In this document: positions 7,047-13,946 of the stretch, piece by piece | Numbering within the stretch: position 1 is the first letter of the stretch | Layout of the letters: each line of letters starts with the position of its first letter | DNA from: an uncultured Collinsella sp. | GTDB taxonomy: Bacteria; Actinomycetota; Coriobacteriia; Coriobacteriales; Coriobacteriaceae | Assembly: GCA_902470345.1 (NCBI GenBank) | Contig: CABRGB010000021.1 | Span: 1-27,983 of the forward strand | Length of the DNA: 27,983 nt | Reading direction: 5' to 3' | Program-made: the position numbers and the translations under genes | The notes under the pieces: generated by a model | Told to the model about the DNA's origin: nothing | The model's database searches: none | What the model saw: the letters and a program-made list of their open reading frames with translations, nothing else

Positions 7047-8126
7047 CTACTCCCCGTGATGGTGGCCGCAGCAGCACTCATGGCCGTCGTCATGGCCGTG
7101 GCCGCCGCAGCACTCGTGGTCCTCGCCGTGATGGTGACCGCAACCGCACTCATGGTCGTCGCCGTGCTCGCCGCAACCGCAGCCGTCCTCGTGAGCGCCA
7201 TGCTCCTCAGGACGATACTGCGACCAGTCCAGACCGGCGGCGATGGCGTCGGCCTCCTCCTTATAGAGGACCGTGATGGCCTGGGTGCCCAGCTTGGCGC
7301 CACCGATGGCATCGAGCATGTCGTAGAGCGTAAAGGCCACGTCGGCGCCGGGCAGCGCAAGCTCGCGATCGTCGGCATAGGCGAGCGCCAGGCGCAGGTC
7401 CTTGATGAAGTGCTCGACCATAAAGCCGGGCTTGTAGTCGCCGTCGAGCGCCTTAGGAGCCAGGCTCTCCATGGCGCCGGACTTGCCGGTACCGCCCAGG
7501 ATCATCTGGCGGGTCTTCTCCAGGTCAAGGCCGCTCAGCTCGGCAAATGCCATGGCGTCTGCCATGCCGACCATGCAGGCGCCCAGCGACACCTGGTTGG
7601 CGAGCTTGGCAGCCTGGCCCTTGCCGGCGCCGTCGAAGCAGCAGATGTTGGCCGCAAAGGTGGCAAGGATGTCGCGGACCGGCGCGATGTCGTTCTCGGT
7701 GGCGCCCACGATAGCCGTAAGCGTGCCGGCGATAGCACCCGACTCGCCGCCGGTGACGGGGCAGTCAAACGCCATGCGGCCGGAGACCTGGGCGGCCTCG
7801 GCAATGTCGCGCGCCAGCTCGGGCGAGCTCGTGGTGAGGTCGATCAGGACCGCGCCGGGCTTAGTGCACGCGAGCAGGCCGTCGCCCGCCAGGTAGAGCT
7901 CCTCGACCTCGGAGGGATAGCCCACCATGGTAAAGACGACATCGGCGTTCGCCGCGGCATCGGCCGGCGTATCGGCCCAGACTGCGCCGCGCTCGATAAG
8001 CGCCGCCGCCTTGGACTTGGTGCGGTTGTTGACTGTGACGGGAAAGCCGGCGTCCAAAATGTGGCCGGCGATGGGGGCACCCATGATTCCGGTGCCGATA
8101 AATGCGACGGAGAGCTTGTTTGCCAT
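7047..8126 (-). CDS. Beta-hydroxyacid dehydrogenase (3-hydroxyisobutyrate / tartronate semialdehyde reductase family) with His/Cys-rich tail
   Basis: NAD(P)-dependent oxidoreductase acting on a short beta-hydroxyacid or its semialdehyde. The Rossmann domain starts at once with F-I-G-T-G-I-M-G-A-P (9-18); the substrate motif D-C-P-V-T-G-G (121-127) matches D-A-P-V-S-G-G; catalytic Lys174 lies in G-K-G-Q-A-A-K-L-A-N. The C-terminal helical domain ends near residue 300, the normal family length. Residues 309-359 form an added tail with 14 His and 9 Cys among Gly, Asp and Glu, including three H-H-H or C-C-C clusters, a probable metal-binding region. Exact substrate is not known. First gene of a four-gene operon with icd. 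The ATG at 8126 follows GGAAAGG. Confidence 0.88.
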   Translation of the reverse strand: MANKLSVAFIGTGIMGAPIAGHILDAGFPVTVNNRTKSKAAALIERGAVWADTPADAAANADVVFTMVGYPSEVEELYLAGDGLLACTKPGAVLIDLTTSSPELARDIAEAAQVSGRMAFDCPVTGGESGAIAGTLTAIVGATENDIAPVRDILATFAANICCFDGAGKGQAAKLANQVSLGACMVGMADAMAFAELSGLDLEKTRQMILGGTGKSGAMESLAPKALDGDYKPGFMVEHFIKDLRLALAYADDRELALPGADVAFTLYDMLDAIGGAKLGTQAITVLYKEEADAIAAGLDWSQYRPEEHGAHEDGCGCGEHGDDHECGCGHHHGEDHECCGGHGHDDGHECCCGHHHGE

Positions 8127-8224
8127 GAAACCTTTCCTTTTGGGTTGGGTGTTGTTACCAGGTTGAATACTCGATGCCAGCGTTTGGGCAGTGAGCTGGG
8201 ATCGATTACGGCCGCGTTACTTGC

Positions 8225-9178
8225 CTACTGACCGCGCACGCGACGGGCGATACGGTCGGAAAGCGACGCCTTGTCGGCGCGGTTCTTACCCCAAAACGCG
8301 CAGCCCACCATGCCGGGGCCCACGTGCGAGCCGATGGTGGGACCCACGGAGCCGCGAATGATCGTGACGTCGGCGCAACCCTCCTCCTTGCGGATGGCAG
8401 CTTCGAGCCAGTCGCCGTCCTTCTCGGCATCGGCCGTCATGATGGCGATGGGCATGGTGCGATCGGGCACGTAGTTCTCGCGGAACGACTTGAGAATGGA
8501 CTTGAGCGCCTTCTTGCGGCCGCGGTTGACGCCAATCAGCGACAGCGAGCCGGCCAGGTCGTAGGAGAGCTCAGGCTTGACATCGAGCTTTGCCGTGAGC
8601 TGCGCTGCCGCGGGCGGAATGCGGCCGCCGGCAGCCAGTGCGTCGAAGCTCTCGAGCGTAAAGTAGCCGTGGACGTAGGTCTTTGCCTCGTTTGCCCAAT
8701 CGACCAGCTGCTTGGCGGTCAGTCCCGCCGAACGCTGGCGCACGGCCTCGAGCGCCAAGAGCGCGCCGGTCGCACAGGGCAGAGCGTTGTCGACCACGTA
8801 GAGCTCAAAGTTGGGATACTCGGCGCGCACGGCATCTGCCGCCTGGCACGCGGAGTTGTAGCTCGACGACAGCGCCGAGGTAAAGCACAGGTAGACCGTG
8901 GGCGTGCCCTCTTTGGCGCACTCGGTAAAGAACTCGATATAGCGACCGAGCGACACAGCCGAGGTGGACACGCGGGCACCGGCGCGCATGCGGTCGTAAA
9001 ACTCCTTGGGCGTGATGCTCGACCAGATGTCATCCGTGCGCTCCTCGCCATCGATAATGAAGGGGAAACCCAGGATATCGACATCGAGGTTCGCGGCGAC
9101 CTCGGGGCTAAAGTCGCAGCAGGTATCGACGACGATGCGGCAACGGTCCGAATGACCGGTAGATGCGGCCTTGTCCAT
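8225..9178 (-). CDS. DegV family protein (fatty-acid-binding, FakB-like)
   Basis: A 317-residue cytoplasmic DegV-fold protein. The family binds a fatty acid and, as FakB, presents it to the kinase FakA for phospholipid synthesis. Visible features are the N-terminal I-V-V-D-T-C-C-D-F-S strand-loop, V-S-T-S-A-V-S (around 70), L-C-F-T-S-A-L-S-S-S-Y-N-S-A (about 97-110), the G-G-R-I-P segment near residue 190 and the closing V-G-P-T-I-G-S-H-V-G-P-G near 285. The ATG at 9178 is preferred over the overlapping TTG at 9181 since AAGGAG lies eight bases before it. No fakA gene is in the window. A hairpin terminator separates it from hpf upstream; it may share a transcript with the dehydrogenase 98 bp downstream. 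Confidence 0.9.
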   Translation of the reverse strand: MDKAASTGHSDRCRIVVDTCCDFSPEVAANLDVDILGFPFIIDGEERTDDIWSSITPKEFYDRMRAGARVSTSAVSLGRYIEFFTECAKEGTPTVYLCFTSALSSSYNSACQAADAVRAEYPNFELYVVDNALPCATGALLALEAVRQRSAGLTAKQLVDWANEAKTYVHGYFTLESFDALAAGGRIPPAAAQLTAKLDVKPELSYDLAGSLSLIGVNRGRKKALKSILKSFRENYVPDRTMPIAIMTADAEKDGDWLEAAIRKEEGCADVTIIRGSVGPTIGSHVGPGMVGCAFWGKNRADKASLSDRIARRVRGQ

Positions 9179-9196
9179 CAAAGCGACTCCTTACGT

Positions 9197-9228
9197 AAAA
9201 AGGCGGCCACCCGCATGGGATGGCCGCC
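9197..9228 (-). terminator. Rho-independent terminator of hpf
   Basis: Stem GGCGGCCA (9202-9209) with TGGCCGCC (9221-9228), continued by CCC/GGG with one bulged base around a GCAT loop, then T5 (9201-9197) on the minus strand. It lies about 30 bp after the hpf stop. Confidence 0.9.
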
Positions 9229-9231
9229 AAC

Positions 9232-9253
9232 CGTTAACTCATGCAAGTTAACG
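9232..9253. promoter_or_regulatory. Perfect 8-bp palindrome at the 3' end of hpf
   Basis: CGTTAACT (9232-9239) and AGTTAACG (9246-9253) with loop CATGCA lie between the hpf stop codon and its terminator. It would form a second hairpin just before the terminator, possibly protecting the mRNA end. Purpose unknown. Confidence 0.35.
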
Positions 9254-9257
9254 TATT

Positions 9258-9842
9258 TTACTCGTCAAGTGTTTCGATACGGGGCTTGATGATGCCATAT
9301 CCACCATTCTTACGGTGATACACCACATTGATGAGGCCAGTCGTCGCGTTCTCGAACACGTAGAAGTCGTGACCGAGCAGATCGGTCTGCACCAGCGCCT
9401 GCTCCTCAGTCATCGGGGTGACATCGATGACCTTCTCGCGGACGAGCAGGTCGTCCTCCTCCTCGGGCAGCAGCAGGTCGGCCAGATCCTCGACGCGCTC
9501 GACCGGTGCGACATCCGCGGCGCTGGCACCGCCCTGGCGGTTGTCCACGACCTTGGTCTTGAACTTGCGCAGCTGACGAGTAACCTTATCGGCGGAGAGA
9601 TCGATGGCGGCATACATATCTGCGCCGTGCTCGGCAACGCGAATCACAGAGCCGCGGGCACGAACCGTAACCTCGACGATTGCCGGGTTGGGGTTCGAGG
9701 GGTTCTTCTCATAGCGAAGTACAACGTCGACCGTCATGGGCTCGATATCGAAAACCTTGAGCGCCTCGCCGATCTTCTCATCCACATGCGCACGCAGAGC
9801 ATCGGTTACCGTCGTCTTGCGTCCAGAAACCTTGATATCCAT
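9258..9842 (-). CDS. hpf: Ribosome hibernation promoting factor, long form
   Basis: Binds the 30S subunit and pairs ribosomes into inactive 100S dimers in slow growth. At 194 residues it is the long type: an N-terminal YfiA/RaiA domain (1-100, starting M-D-I-K-V-S-G-R-K-T-T-V-T and with D-M-Y-A-A-I-D-L-S-A-D-K-V-T-R-Q-L-R-K-F-K at about 75-95), an acidic linker, and the C-terminal dimerisation domain (about 133-192, V-R-E-K-V-I-D-V-T-P-M-T-E-E-Q-A ... V-V-Y-H-R-K-N-G-G-Y-G-I-I-K-P). The ATG at 9842 follows TTGGAG with six bases between, and matches the family start; an upstream in-frame ATG at 9902 would add an unrelated leader. Single-gene transcript with its own terminator. Confidence 0.96.
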   Translation of the reverse strand: MDIKVSGRKTTVTDALRAHVDEKIGEALKVFDIEPMTVDVVLRYEKNPSNPNPAIVEVTVRARGSVIRVAEHGADMYAAIDLSADKVTRQLRKFKTKVVDNRQGGASAADVAPVERVEDLADLLLPEEEDDLLVREKVIDVTPMTEEQALVQTDLLGHDFYVFENATTGLINVVYHRKNGGYGIIKPRIETLDE

Positions 9843-10059
9843 ACGTGGCTCCAATCTGCCTCGGGGACTTACTGTACTGGCTATGTACCCATTGCCGTGC
9901 ATTTAATCACGCGGATTCCTAAAGACCCGAATAACGATTGCTTGATACCGCATACCGAAGTCTCGCACTTTTCTGTGGCAAAGTGCGCTATAGGAGGGCG
10001 ACGGCGACTTTGGTTTTGCACCTAAAAAATGTCCTTGACCTGCTGGTTTTATGGAAACG
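9843..10059 (-). other. Leader/promoter region of hpf
   Basis: About 217 bp without a gene. It contains the hairpin at 9964-9987, next to a TATAGC (9992-9987, minus strand) that could be a -10 box. Non-coding RNA motifs are known upstream of raiA/hpf genes in Gram-positive bacteria, but no specific match could be confirmed by eye. Confidence 0.35.
9964..9987 (-). promoter_or_regulatory. Hairpin in the hpf upstream region
   Basis: Perfect 8-bp arms CGCACTTT (9964-9971) and AAAGTGCG (9980-9987) around an 8-base loop. It begins where a transcript from the TATAGC box would start, so it could be an operator or the 5' stem-loop of the mRNA. No T-run follows. Confidence 0.4.
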
Positions 10060-10093
10060 AAAAAGCCGGGCTCCCCTATTGGGAAAGCCCGGC
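10060..10093 (-). terminator. Rho-independent terminator of the substrate-binding lipoprotein gene
   Basis: Stem GCCGGGCT (10065-10072) with AGCCCGGC (10086-10093), extended by CCC/GGG with a small bulge, followed by T5 (10064-10060) on the minus strand. It lies about 70 bp after the stop codon at 10160. Confidence 0.92.
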
Positions 10094-10159
10094 AATGCGT
10101 GTTGAAACCGTGAAGAAGTGTCCTTTCCAACGTATAGGAGACACCACCCCTAGCAATAA

Positions 10160-11185
10160 CTAGCTATTGAGTTTGTTAATGTCGTCGTCGGTGATGGCAC
10201 CTTCCTGGCTGGACGATTTGTCCTCGGAGGATGCGGTCTCATTGTTGGAATCGGAGGACTCGCTGCCGGAGGACGTGGTCTCACTGGACTCAGAGTCGCC
10301 CGGCTGCACGTTAGCGCCCGAAACCGTCTTAGTGGTGAGGTCGTAGGGCATCGTGCCATACCAGACAGAGTGGACCGCCTCGAGCGTGCCGTCGGCCGTA
10401 ATCCCGTCGAGGGCATCGCTCACGGCACGACACAGTTCGTCATTGGATGAGAGGCCCGCAACACCAAGCGTCGAGGGCGCCTCGAGCGAACCGACATAGG
10501 AGACCTCGCTCATCAGGCGTGCAAGGTAGCCGCCGGCCGTGGAGTCGCAGATCACATAGTCGACCTCGCCGGACTCAAGCGCCTCAAAGCACTCGTTGAT
10601 GTTGGAGTAGGTCTTTTGGTTGGCGGTGATGCTCTGCTTAGCAAGCGCCTCCTGCGAGGCCGAGGACATCTGAACGCCCAGAGTAGACGTGTTAAGGGTA
10701 TCGGTGGAAACGCTTAGCGACCCACCATCGCTAGTTTTACCGAACACGGAAGTGGCATCGTACAGGCAGGTGCCGAGCGAGCTAATGTCCCCGTCCGTGG
10801 AGGTAATCTCGCCGATAAAGATATCGGCCTTTTTGTCGCCGAGCGCGGAACCTGCCGAGGACGCATCGACAAAGGCGACCTTAAGGCCCATGCGGCTTGC
10901 GAGGGCGCGGGCGGCGTCAACCGCATACCCCGCGAGCTCGCCGTCGGCGTCCTGCATGGCCTGCGGCGCATCGGAAGTATCGAGGGCGACCGTCAGGGTT
11001 CCGGGAGTGACCAGGGCATCGTCCGACACCGCCGGCGTGACGGTCTCGTACTCGATCTGGTCGATCGTGGGAGTCATGAACGTAGACAGCGGGTTGAACG
11101 CGCATCCGCTCAGGCCCAAAACGGCGATGACCGCTGCGGTCCCAGCACCTAACCGAGCCGCGTGCATCAAGCTGCCCCTCACCAT
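10160..11185 (-). CDS. Substrate-binding lipoprotein, amino-acid ABC transporter type (SBP family 3)
   Basis: Outside-facing lipoprotein that captures a small solute. The signal peptide ends in the lipobox L-S-G-C (Cys28), so it is probably lipid-anchored. Residues about 58-285 match the periplasmic binding protein family 3 pattern: L-T-V-A-L-D-T-S-D-A-P near the start, then D-G-E-L-A-G-Y-A-V-D-A-A-R-A-L-A-S-R-M-G-L-K-V-A-F and the late C-F-E-A-L-E-S-G-E-V-D-Y-V-I-C-D-S. The tail is Ser/Glu-rich and low in complexity. No permease or ATPase genes are beside it, so it is an orphan binding protein or a sensor. The ATG at 11185 was chosen; an ATG at 11167 has the better AGGGG site. The reading frame stays open upstream without obvious coding character. 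Confidence 0.82.
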   Translation of the reverse strand: MVRGSLMHAARLGAGTAAVIAVLGLSGCAFNPLSTFMTPTIDQIEYETVTPAVSDDALVTPGTLTVALDTSDAPQAMQDADGELAGYAVDAARALASRMGLKVAFVDASSAGSALGDKKADIFIGEITSTDGDISSLGTCLYDATSVFGKTSDGGSLSVSTDTLNTSTLGVQMSSASQEALAKQSITANQKTYSNINECFEALESGEVDYVICDSTAGGYLARLMSEVSYVGSLEAPSTLGVAGLSSNDELCRAVSDALDGITADGTLEAVHSVWYGTMPYDLTTKTVSGANVQPGDSESSETTSSGSESSDSNNETASSEDKSSSQEGAITDDDINKLNS

Positions 11186-11516
11186 GTCCACTACCCTGCC
11201 TTCTGTGTCGTATACTATCCGTGCGTTGCGCGGAATATCAGGTTGTTCCCACCAGCTGACCTGGTATTTGACCCCACACTTGCGCACCGGGGTGTTTGCT
11301 CGGGAGGCCGCAGCCACCTTCACGACTGACCCGCTCGCCCGCGAGGCGGTATTGCCCCAAAGAAAGTAGAACGGACGGTGCGGCTTACATCTAGGACGCG
11401 CCATGATCGCGCCGCGCGCACGCGGTCGCTTACGTGGATCCCTTTGACCGCGTCTGTCTTGGACTAGGACGGGCATTTCGTCCGTCCGCAACCACAGCCT
11501 GGCAGGAACGTAGCGC
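11186..11516 (-). other. Long leader or unrecognised structured RNA upstream of the lipoprotein gene
   Basis: Roughly 325 nt would be transcribed from the promoter at 11517-11545 before the start codon. It contains a GGACGG/CCGTCC hairpin (11467-11487) and further GC-rich segments. No known riboswitch, T-box, SRP RNA, RNase P or tmRNA core was recognised. The frame of the lipoprotein happens to stay open through it; an N-terminal extension is unlikely because the lipoprotein signal starts at the chosen ATG. Confidence 0.4.
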
Positions 11517-11545
11517 ATTATAGCTAAGTTCAAGCTAAAGTTTAA
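11517..11545 (-). promoter_or_regulatory. Strong promoter, -35 TTAAAC and -10 TATAAT
   Basis: On the minus strand TTAAAC (11545-11540) is followed after exactly 17 bases by a perfect TATAAT (11522-11517). It points toward the lipoprotein gene, whose start is about 330 bp away. Confidence 0.65.
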
Positions 11546-11666
11546 GGTTAGGGGCGTCATTCGCATCGCGAGTACAGATTTCGCAGGTCAGGACGGGCCG
11601 CACGCGCTCTGATTGAGCCCGTCGCTCCCCTATGGAAAGCCCCAGCACACCCGTCTTAGGGTGCCG

Positions 11667-11883
11667 TGGCCAAAAAATGGCAAATATGAGTACTGTTACC
11701 AATTTAGTAACAGGTAATTTTGGCCTCTCGGACAGATTTTGCGCTCAGTGCCGCCAACTTGATGCTTAGTTATTCTACATTTGTTTATTATCTTCTTACT
11801 TTACGCCGCCTCCGAGTCCAAAATTCCTTGATTTTGCTGTTACTGATTTAGTGACAGTACTCATATTTGCCATATTTTGGCCA
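11667..11883. repeat. 217-bp foldback (MITE-like) element
   Basis: Terminal inverted repeats of 47 bp, 11667-11713 and 11837-11883, differ at only about five positions; both ends read TGGCCAAAA. Each arm contains a nested palindrome (CTGTTAC/GTAACAG in the left arm). A second inner pair, 11716-11732 and 11811-11825, shares AATTTTGG and CGGA. The 78-bp centre has no reading frame. The design matches a miniature inverted-repeat element, yet no clear target-site duplication was seen. It lies 34 bp after the stop of the nuclease-fold gene and could also act as its terminator. The remainder of 11546-11917 holds nothing else recognised. Confidence 0.75.
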
Positions 11884-11917
11884 GGGCATATGATTAACCC
11901 CCTATTTTCGACGTGAA

Positions 11918-13027
11918 TTAGACCGGCTTAAGCCCAAAACACGCCCGCAGCGTGTTAAATAGCGCCTCTTGCTTCTTTCTGCGAGCGTCAACACGGTTGC
12001 GATATCGCTTACTCATGCGCTGGTGGATGCGCCATGCGAGCGCTTCCATCGCTTCCATGTCGCAGAGCATTTCGTTGTTGACCGTCGCGACCTCGATTCC
12101 CATAGTAATCAAGCCCGTGTTGCGTTTTTCATCATGGATACGTCCCCTCCGGGAGGAATGACCCAGCTCACCGTTGTATTCCAGGTCAAACCGGGCTGCT
12201 TCCTGATACGCATCGCAAACTGCATGCGGCATCCCCGAGATTGCCTGCGCACGGTCATCGAACTCGATCTTGTAGTCGGTCTTAAAGGGACCGCAGGCAA
12301 ATCCGCCATAGGAAAACGGAAGCGAAAACAGAGCGAGCATGATGCACTCCATGGGCGAGCGCAGATTTTCTGACAGGTAGGGACACAGGCGCAGCAGCTG
12401 TTTGGCCACATTCCCCTTGCATACCGCGAGGTAATCTGCCAGACAATCGGGCGTCAGCACCGGCTCAACCTCAAAGTAGCCCACGTCTGCTGGCTGGTCC
12501 TTGTCCTTTGCAAGTTTATTCGTAACGGGCGAGGTGTAGGGAGGCAGATACTTCCCGCGGTCACTCAGCGAAATCTTAGAGCACAGCTCCTGGGCCAGGG
12601 CAAATGCCTGGATACAGCCGACCTCGCGCGCGACGGCTACGCAAAGGGCCTCGGGAGATAGACTGTACACCCCCGGTTCCACCTCTAGAATCGAGCCGGC
12701 GGGCAACTCGGAGCATACGGACCAGCTCACGCCAAGAATACGGCGGCGCTGCGCTGCAGACCCTACCAACAAGCACAAATCCTCTTGCACCTCGCCGCTT
12801 GCGGCCCCAATCCGCACCAAATCGGGAAGATAGATGTCCTCGGTCGAGGGCGACGACGTGCGCAGCACACGGCGCTCTTCATCGGGATCGAGGTCCCTCC
12901 AGCTGATGTAACCCATTTGTCGGCGCTCGGCGCGCATCATGCGCAGCGCCGAGGCGCCGGTCAGGATTACGGAGGCCGCCAGTTGCTCGCTTGTCGGCTC
13001 GATGCGTCGCGCCATCTTCACTGCCAC
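11918..13027 (-). CDS. Unknown protein with suspected PD-(D/E)XK (Vsr/DUF559-like) nuclease fold
   Basis: About 369 residues. The C-terminal third carries the spacing of a Vsr/DUF559-type fold: S-P-M-E with Glu227, then D272, D281-L-E283-Y-N-G in place of the usual E-x-D-G, His290, and D-E-K-R (299-302) before G-I-E-V. The N-terminal part starts E-Q-L-A-A-S-V-I-L-T-G-A-S-A-L-R and has a middle L-P-A-G-S-I-L ... V-Y-S-L-S-P-E-A-L segment, like proteins grouped with type IV antitoxin AbiEi-like families in actinobacteria. Whether it cuts DNA is unknown; Asn in place of Asp may weaken catalysis. The GTG at 13027 has AGGGG seven bases upstream; ATG 13015 is an alternative. It follows comF by 10 bp and so belongs to the tmk-holB-ricT-comF operon. 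Confidence 0.72.
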   Translation of the reverse strand: MAVKMARRIEPTSEQLAASVILTGASALRMMRAERRQMGYISWRDLDPDEERRVLRTSSPSTEDIYLPDLVRIGAASGEVQEDLCLLVGSAAQRRRILGVSWSVCSELPAGSILEVEPGVYSLSPEALCVAVAREVGCIQAFALAQELCSKISLSDRGKYLPPYTSPVTNKLAKDKDQPADVGYFEVEPVLTPDCLADYLAVCKGNVAKQLLRLCPYLSENLRSPMECIMLALFSLPFSYGGFACGPFKTDYKIEFDDRAQAISGMPHAVCDAYQEAARFDLEYNGELGHSSRRGRIHDEKRNTGLITMGIEVATVNNEMLCDMEAMEALAWRIHQRMSKRYRNRVDARRKKQEALFNTLRACFGLKPV

Positions 13028-13037
13028 AAAACCACCC

Positions 13038-13844
13038 CTACCAAACGCGTGCGATAGCGAGGCCATCAACGGCCGCGGCACCGGCGCGCTTGAGTTCCGC
13101 CGAAGCCGCTGCCATCGTCGCACCCGTGGTGATAACGTCGTCGATAAGCAGCAGGCGGCGGCCCCGCACATCCTCAACCGTCTCGTACATACCTCGGGCA
13201 CGCTCGCGGCGCTCCTCACGACCGAGTTCGCGCTGGTCGCCATGCCCGTACTTGACGAGGGCATCGAGCAGGGGAACACCCGACAGCTCGCAAAATGGGC
13301 GCGCAATGGCCTCCATATGATCAAAACCACGCCGCCGAAACGCTGCCGCCGTCGCAGGCACAAACACCACCGCATCCGCACCGGACAGCACACCTCCGTA
13401 GCGATCGGGCGCTACGACCTGGGCATGCAGGGCGGTGTCGTAGAGCAGCTCCGCCAGATACGGAGCCAGACGTCGCTCGCCCGCATCCTTGTACGCTTTA
13501 ATGATGCGCGGCAGCGGATGCGCATAGACGGCGCACGCCAGGCAGCGGTCGAGCGCCTCCGCCATTGCCGAGGACGTGCCCTCGACCGAACACTCAGTGC
13601 ACAGCAAATCCCCAAACGGGGCGCCGCATCGGGTGCAGCTATGACGTGGGTCGATGAGCGTGAGTGCGGCCAGGCAGTCTTGGCAAATAAGCGCACCGGC
13701 GCGCTCGCAGCCGGCACATCGTGTTGGCGACAATGCCTCGAGCGCCTCGCGTGCCACCCGCTCGGCAAACGGTAGCAATTCGTCCGCAAACGGTAGGGCA
13801 CCGGCACCCTGCAAACAGCTCAATATGTTCAGATGGCTCTTCAA
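13038..13844 (-). CDS. comF: ComF family protein (phosphoribosyltransferase-like competence protein)
   Basis: Cytoplasmic protein of 268 residues; the family is needed for DNA uptake in competent bacteria, and bacteria outside known competent species often keep it. A double zinc finger is visible (Cys43, 46, 54, 57 and Cys70, 73, 82, 85), followed by a phosphoribosyltransferase domain whose PRPP loop reads L-I-D-D-V-I-T-T-G-A-T (233-243). The arginine-rich stretch R-R-E-R-A-R-G-M-Y before it is typical. The start is a TTG at 13844 with a GGGAGGG site seven bases upstream; no ATG is near. That site lies within a strong hairpin (13848-13883). Downstream gene follows after 10 bp. Confidence 0.9.
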   Translation of the reverse strand: MKSHLNILSCLQGAGALPFADELLPFAERVAREALEALSPTRCAGCERAGALICQDCLAALTLIDPRHSCTRCGAPFGDLLCTECSVEGTSSAMAEALDRCLACAVYAHPLPRIIKAYKDAGERRLAPYLAELLYDTALHAQVVAPDRYGGVLSGADAVVFVPATAAAFRRRGFDHMEAIARPFCELSGVPLLDALVKYGHGDQRELGREERRERARGMYETVEDVRGRRLLLIDDVITTGATMAAASAELKRAGAAAVDGLAIARVW

Positions 13845-13847
13845 GAC

Positions 13848-13883
13848 ACAACCCTCCCTACGTTCGGCCGCAGGGAGGGTTGT
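13848..13883 (-). promoter_or_regulatory. Hairpin covering the ribosome-binding site of comF
   Basis: Perfect 12-bp arms ACAACCCTCCCT (13848-13859) and AGGGAGGGTTGT (13872-13883) with a 12-base loop. In the minus-strand mRNA the 3' arm is AGGGAGGGTTGT, which contains the comF Shine-Dalgarno sequence four bases before the TTG codon. A T-run is missing, so a plain terminator is less likely than translational or mixed control. Confidence 0.6.
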
Positions 13884-13946
13884 TGATTCGGCGCTATGAT
13901 ACCCCGATACGCTCGGGGCAAGGCGGGCTAAATCCGCTCGCAGGCG

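Noticed and set aside
7056..8231. 391-codon open frame on the plus strand
   Set aside because: Antisense to the dehydrogenase with its His/Cys tail; composition reflects the reverse of that gene.
11186..11516. Known RNA such as a T-box, SRP RNA, RNase P RNA, tmRNA or cobalamin riboswitch
   Set aside because: The defining conserved cores were looked for by eye and not found; GGTGGCTGCGG is only superficially like the T-box GGTGG-ACCGCG.
11186..11566. N-terminal extension of the lipoprotein (127 extra codons open in frame)
   Set aside because: A lipoprotein signal peptide with lipobox starts at the chosen ATG, which would be internal in the longer form; the extra part has no coding character.
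13038..13393. Long N-terminus (start at 13393) for the nuclease-fold protein
   Set aside because: It would overlap comF by about 350 bp in another frame with non-protein-like composition; GTG 13027 has a good ribosome site.
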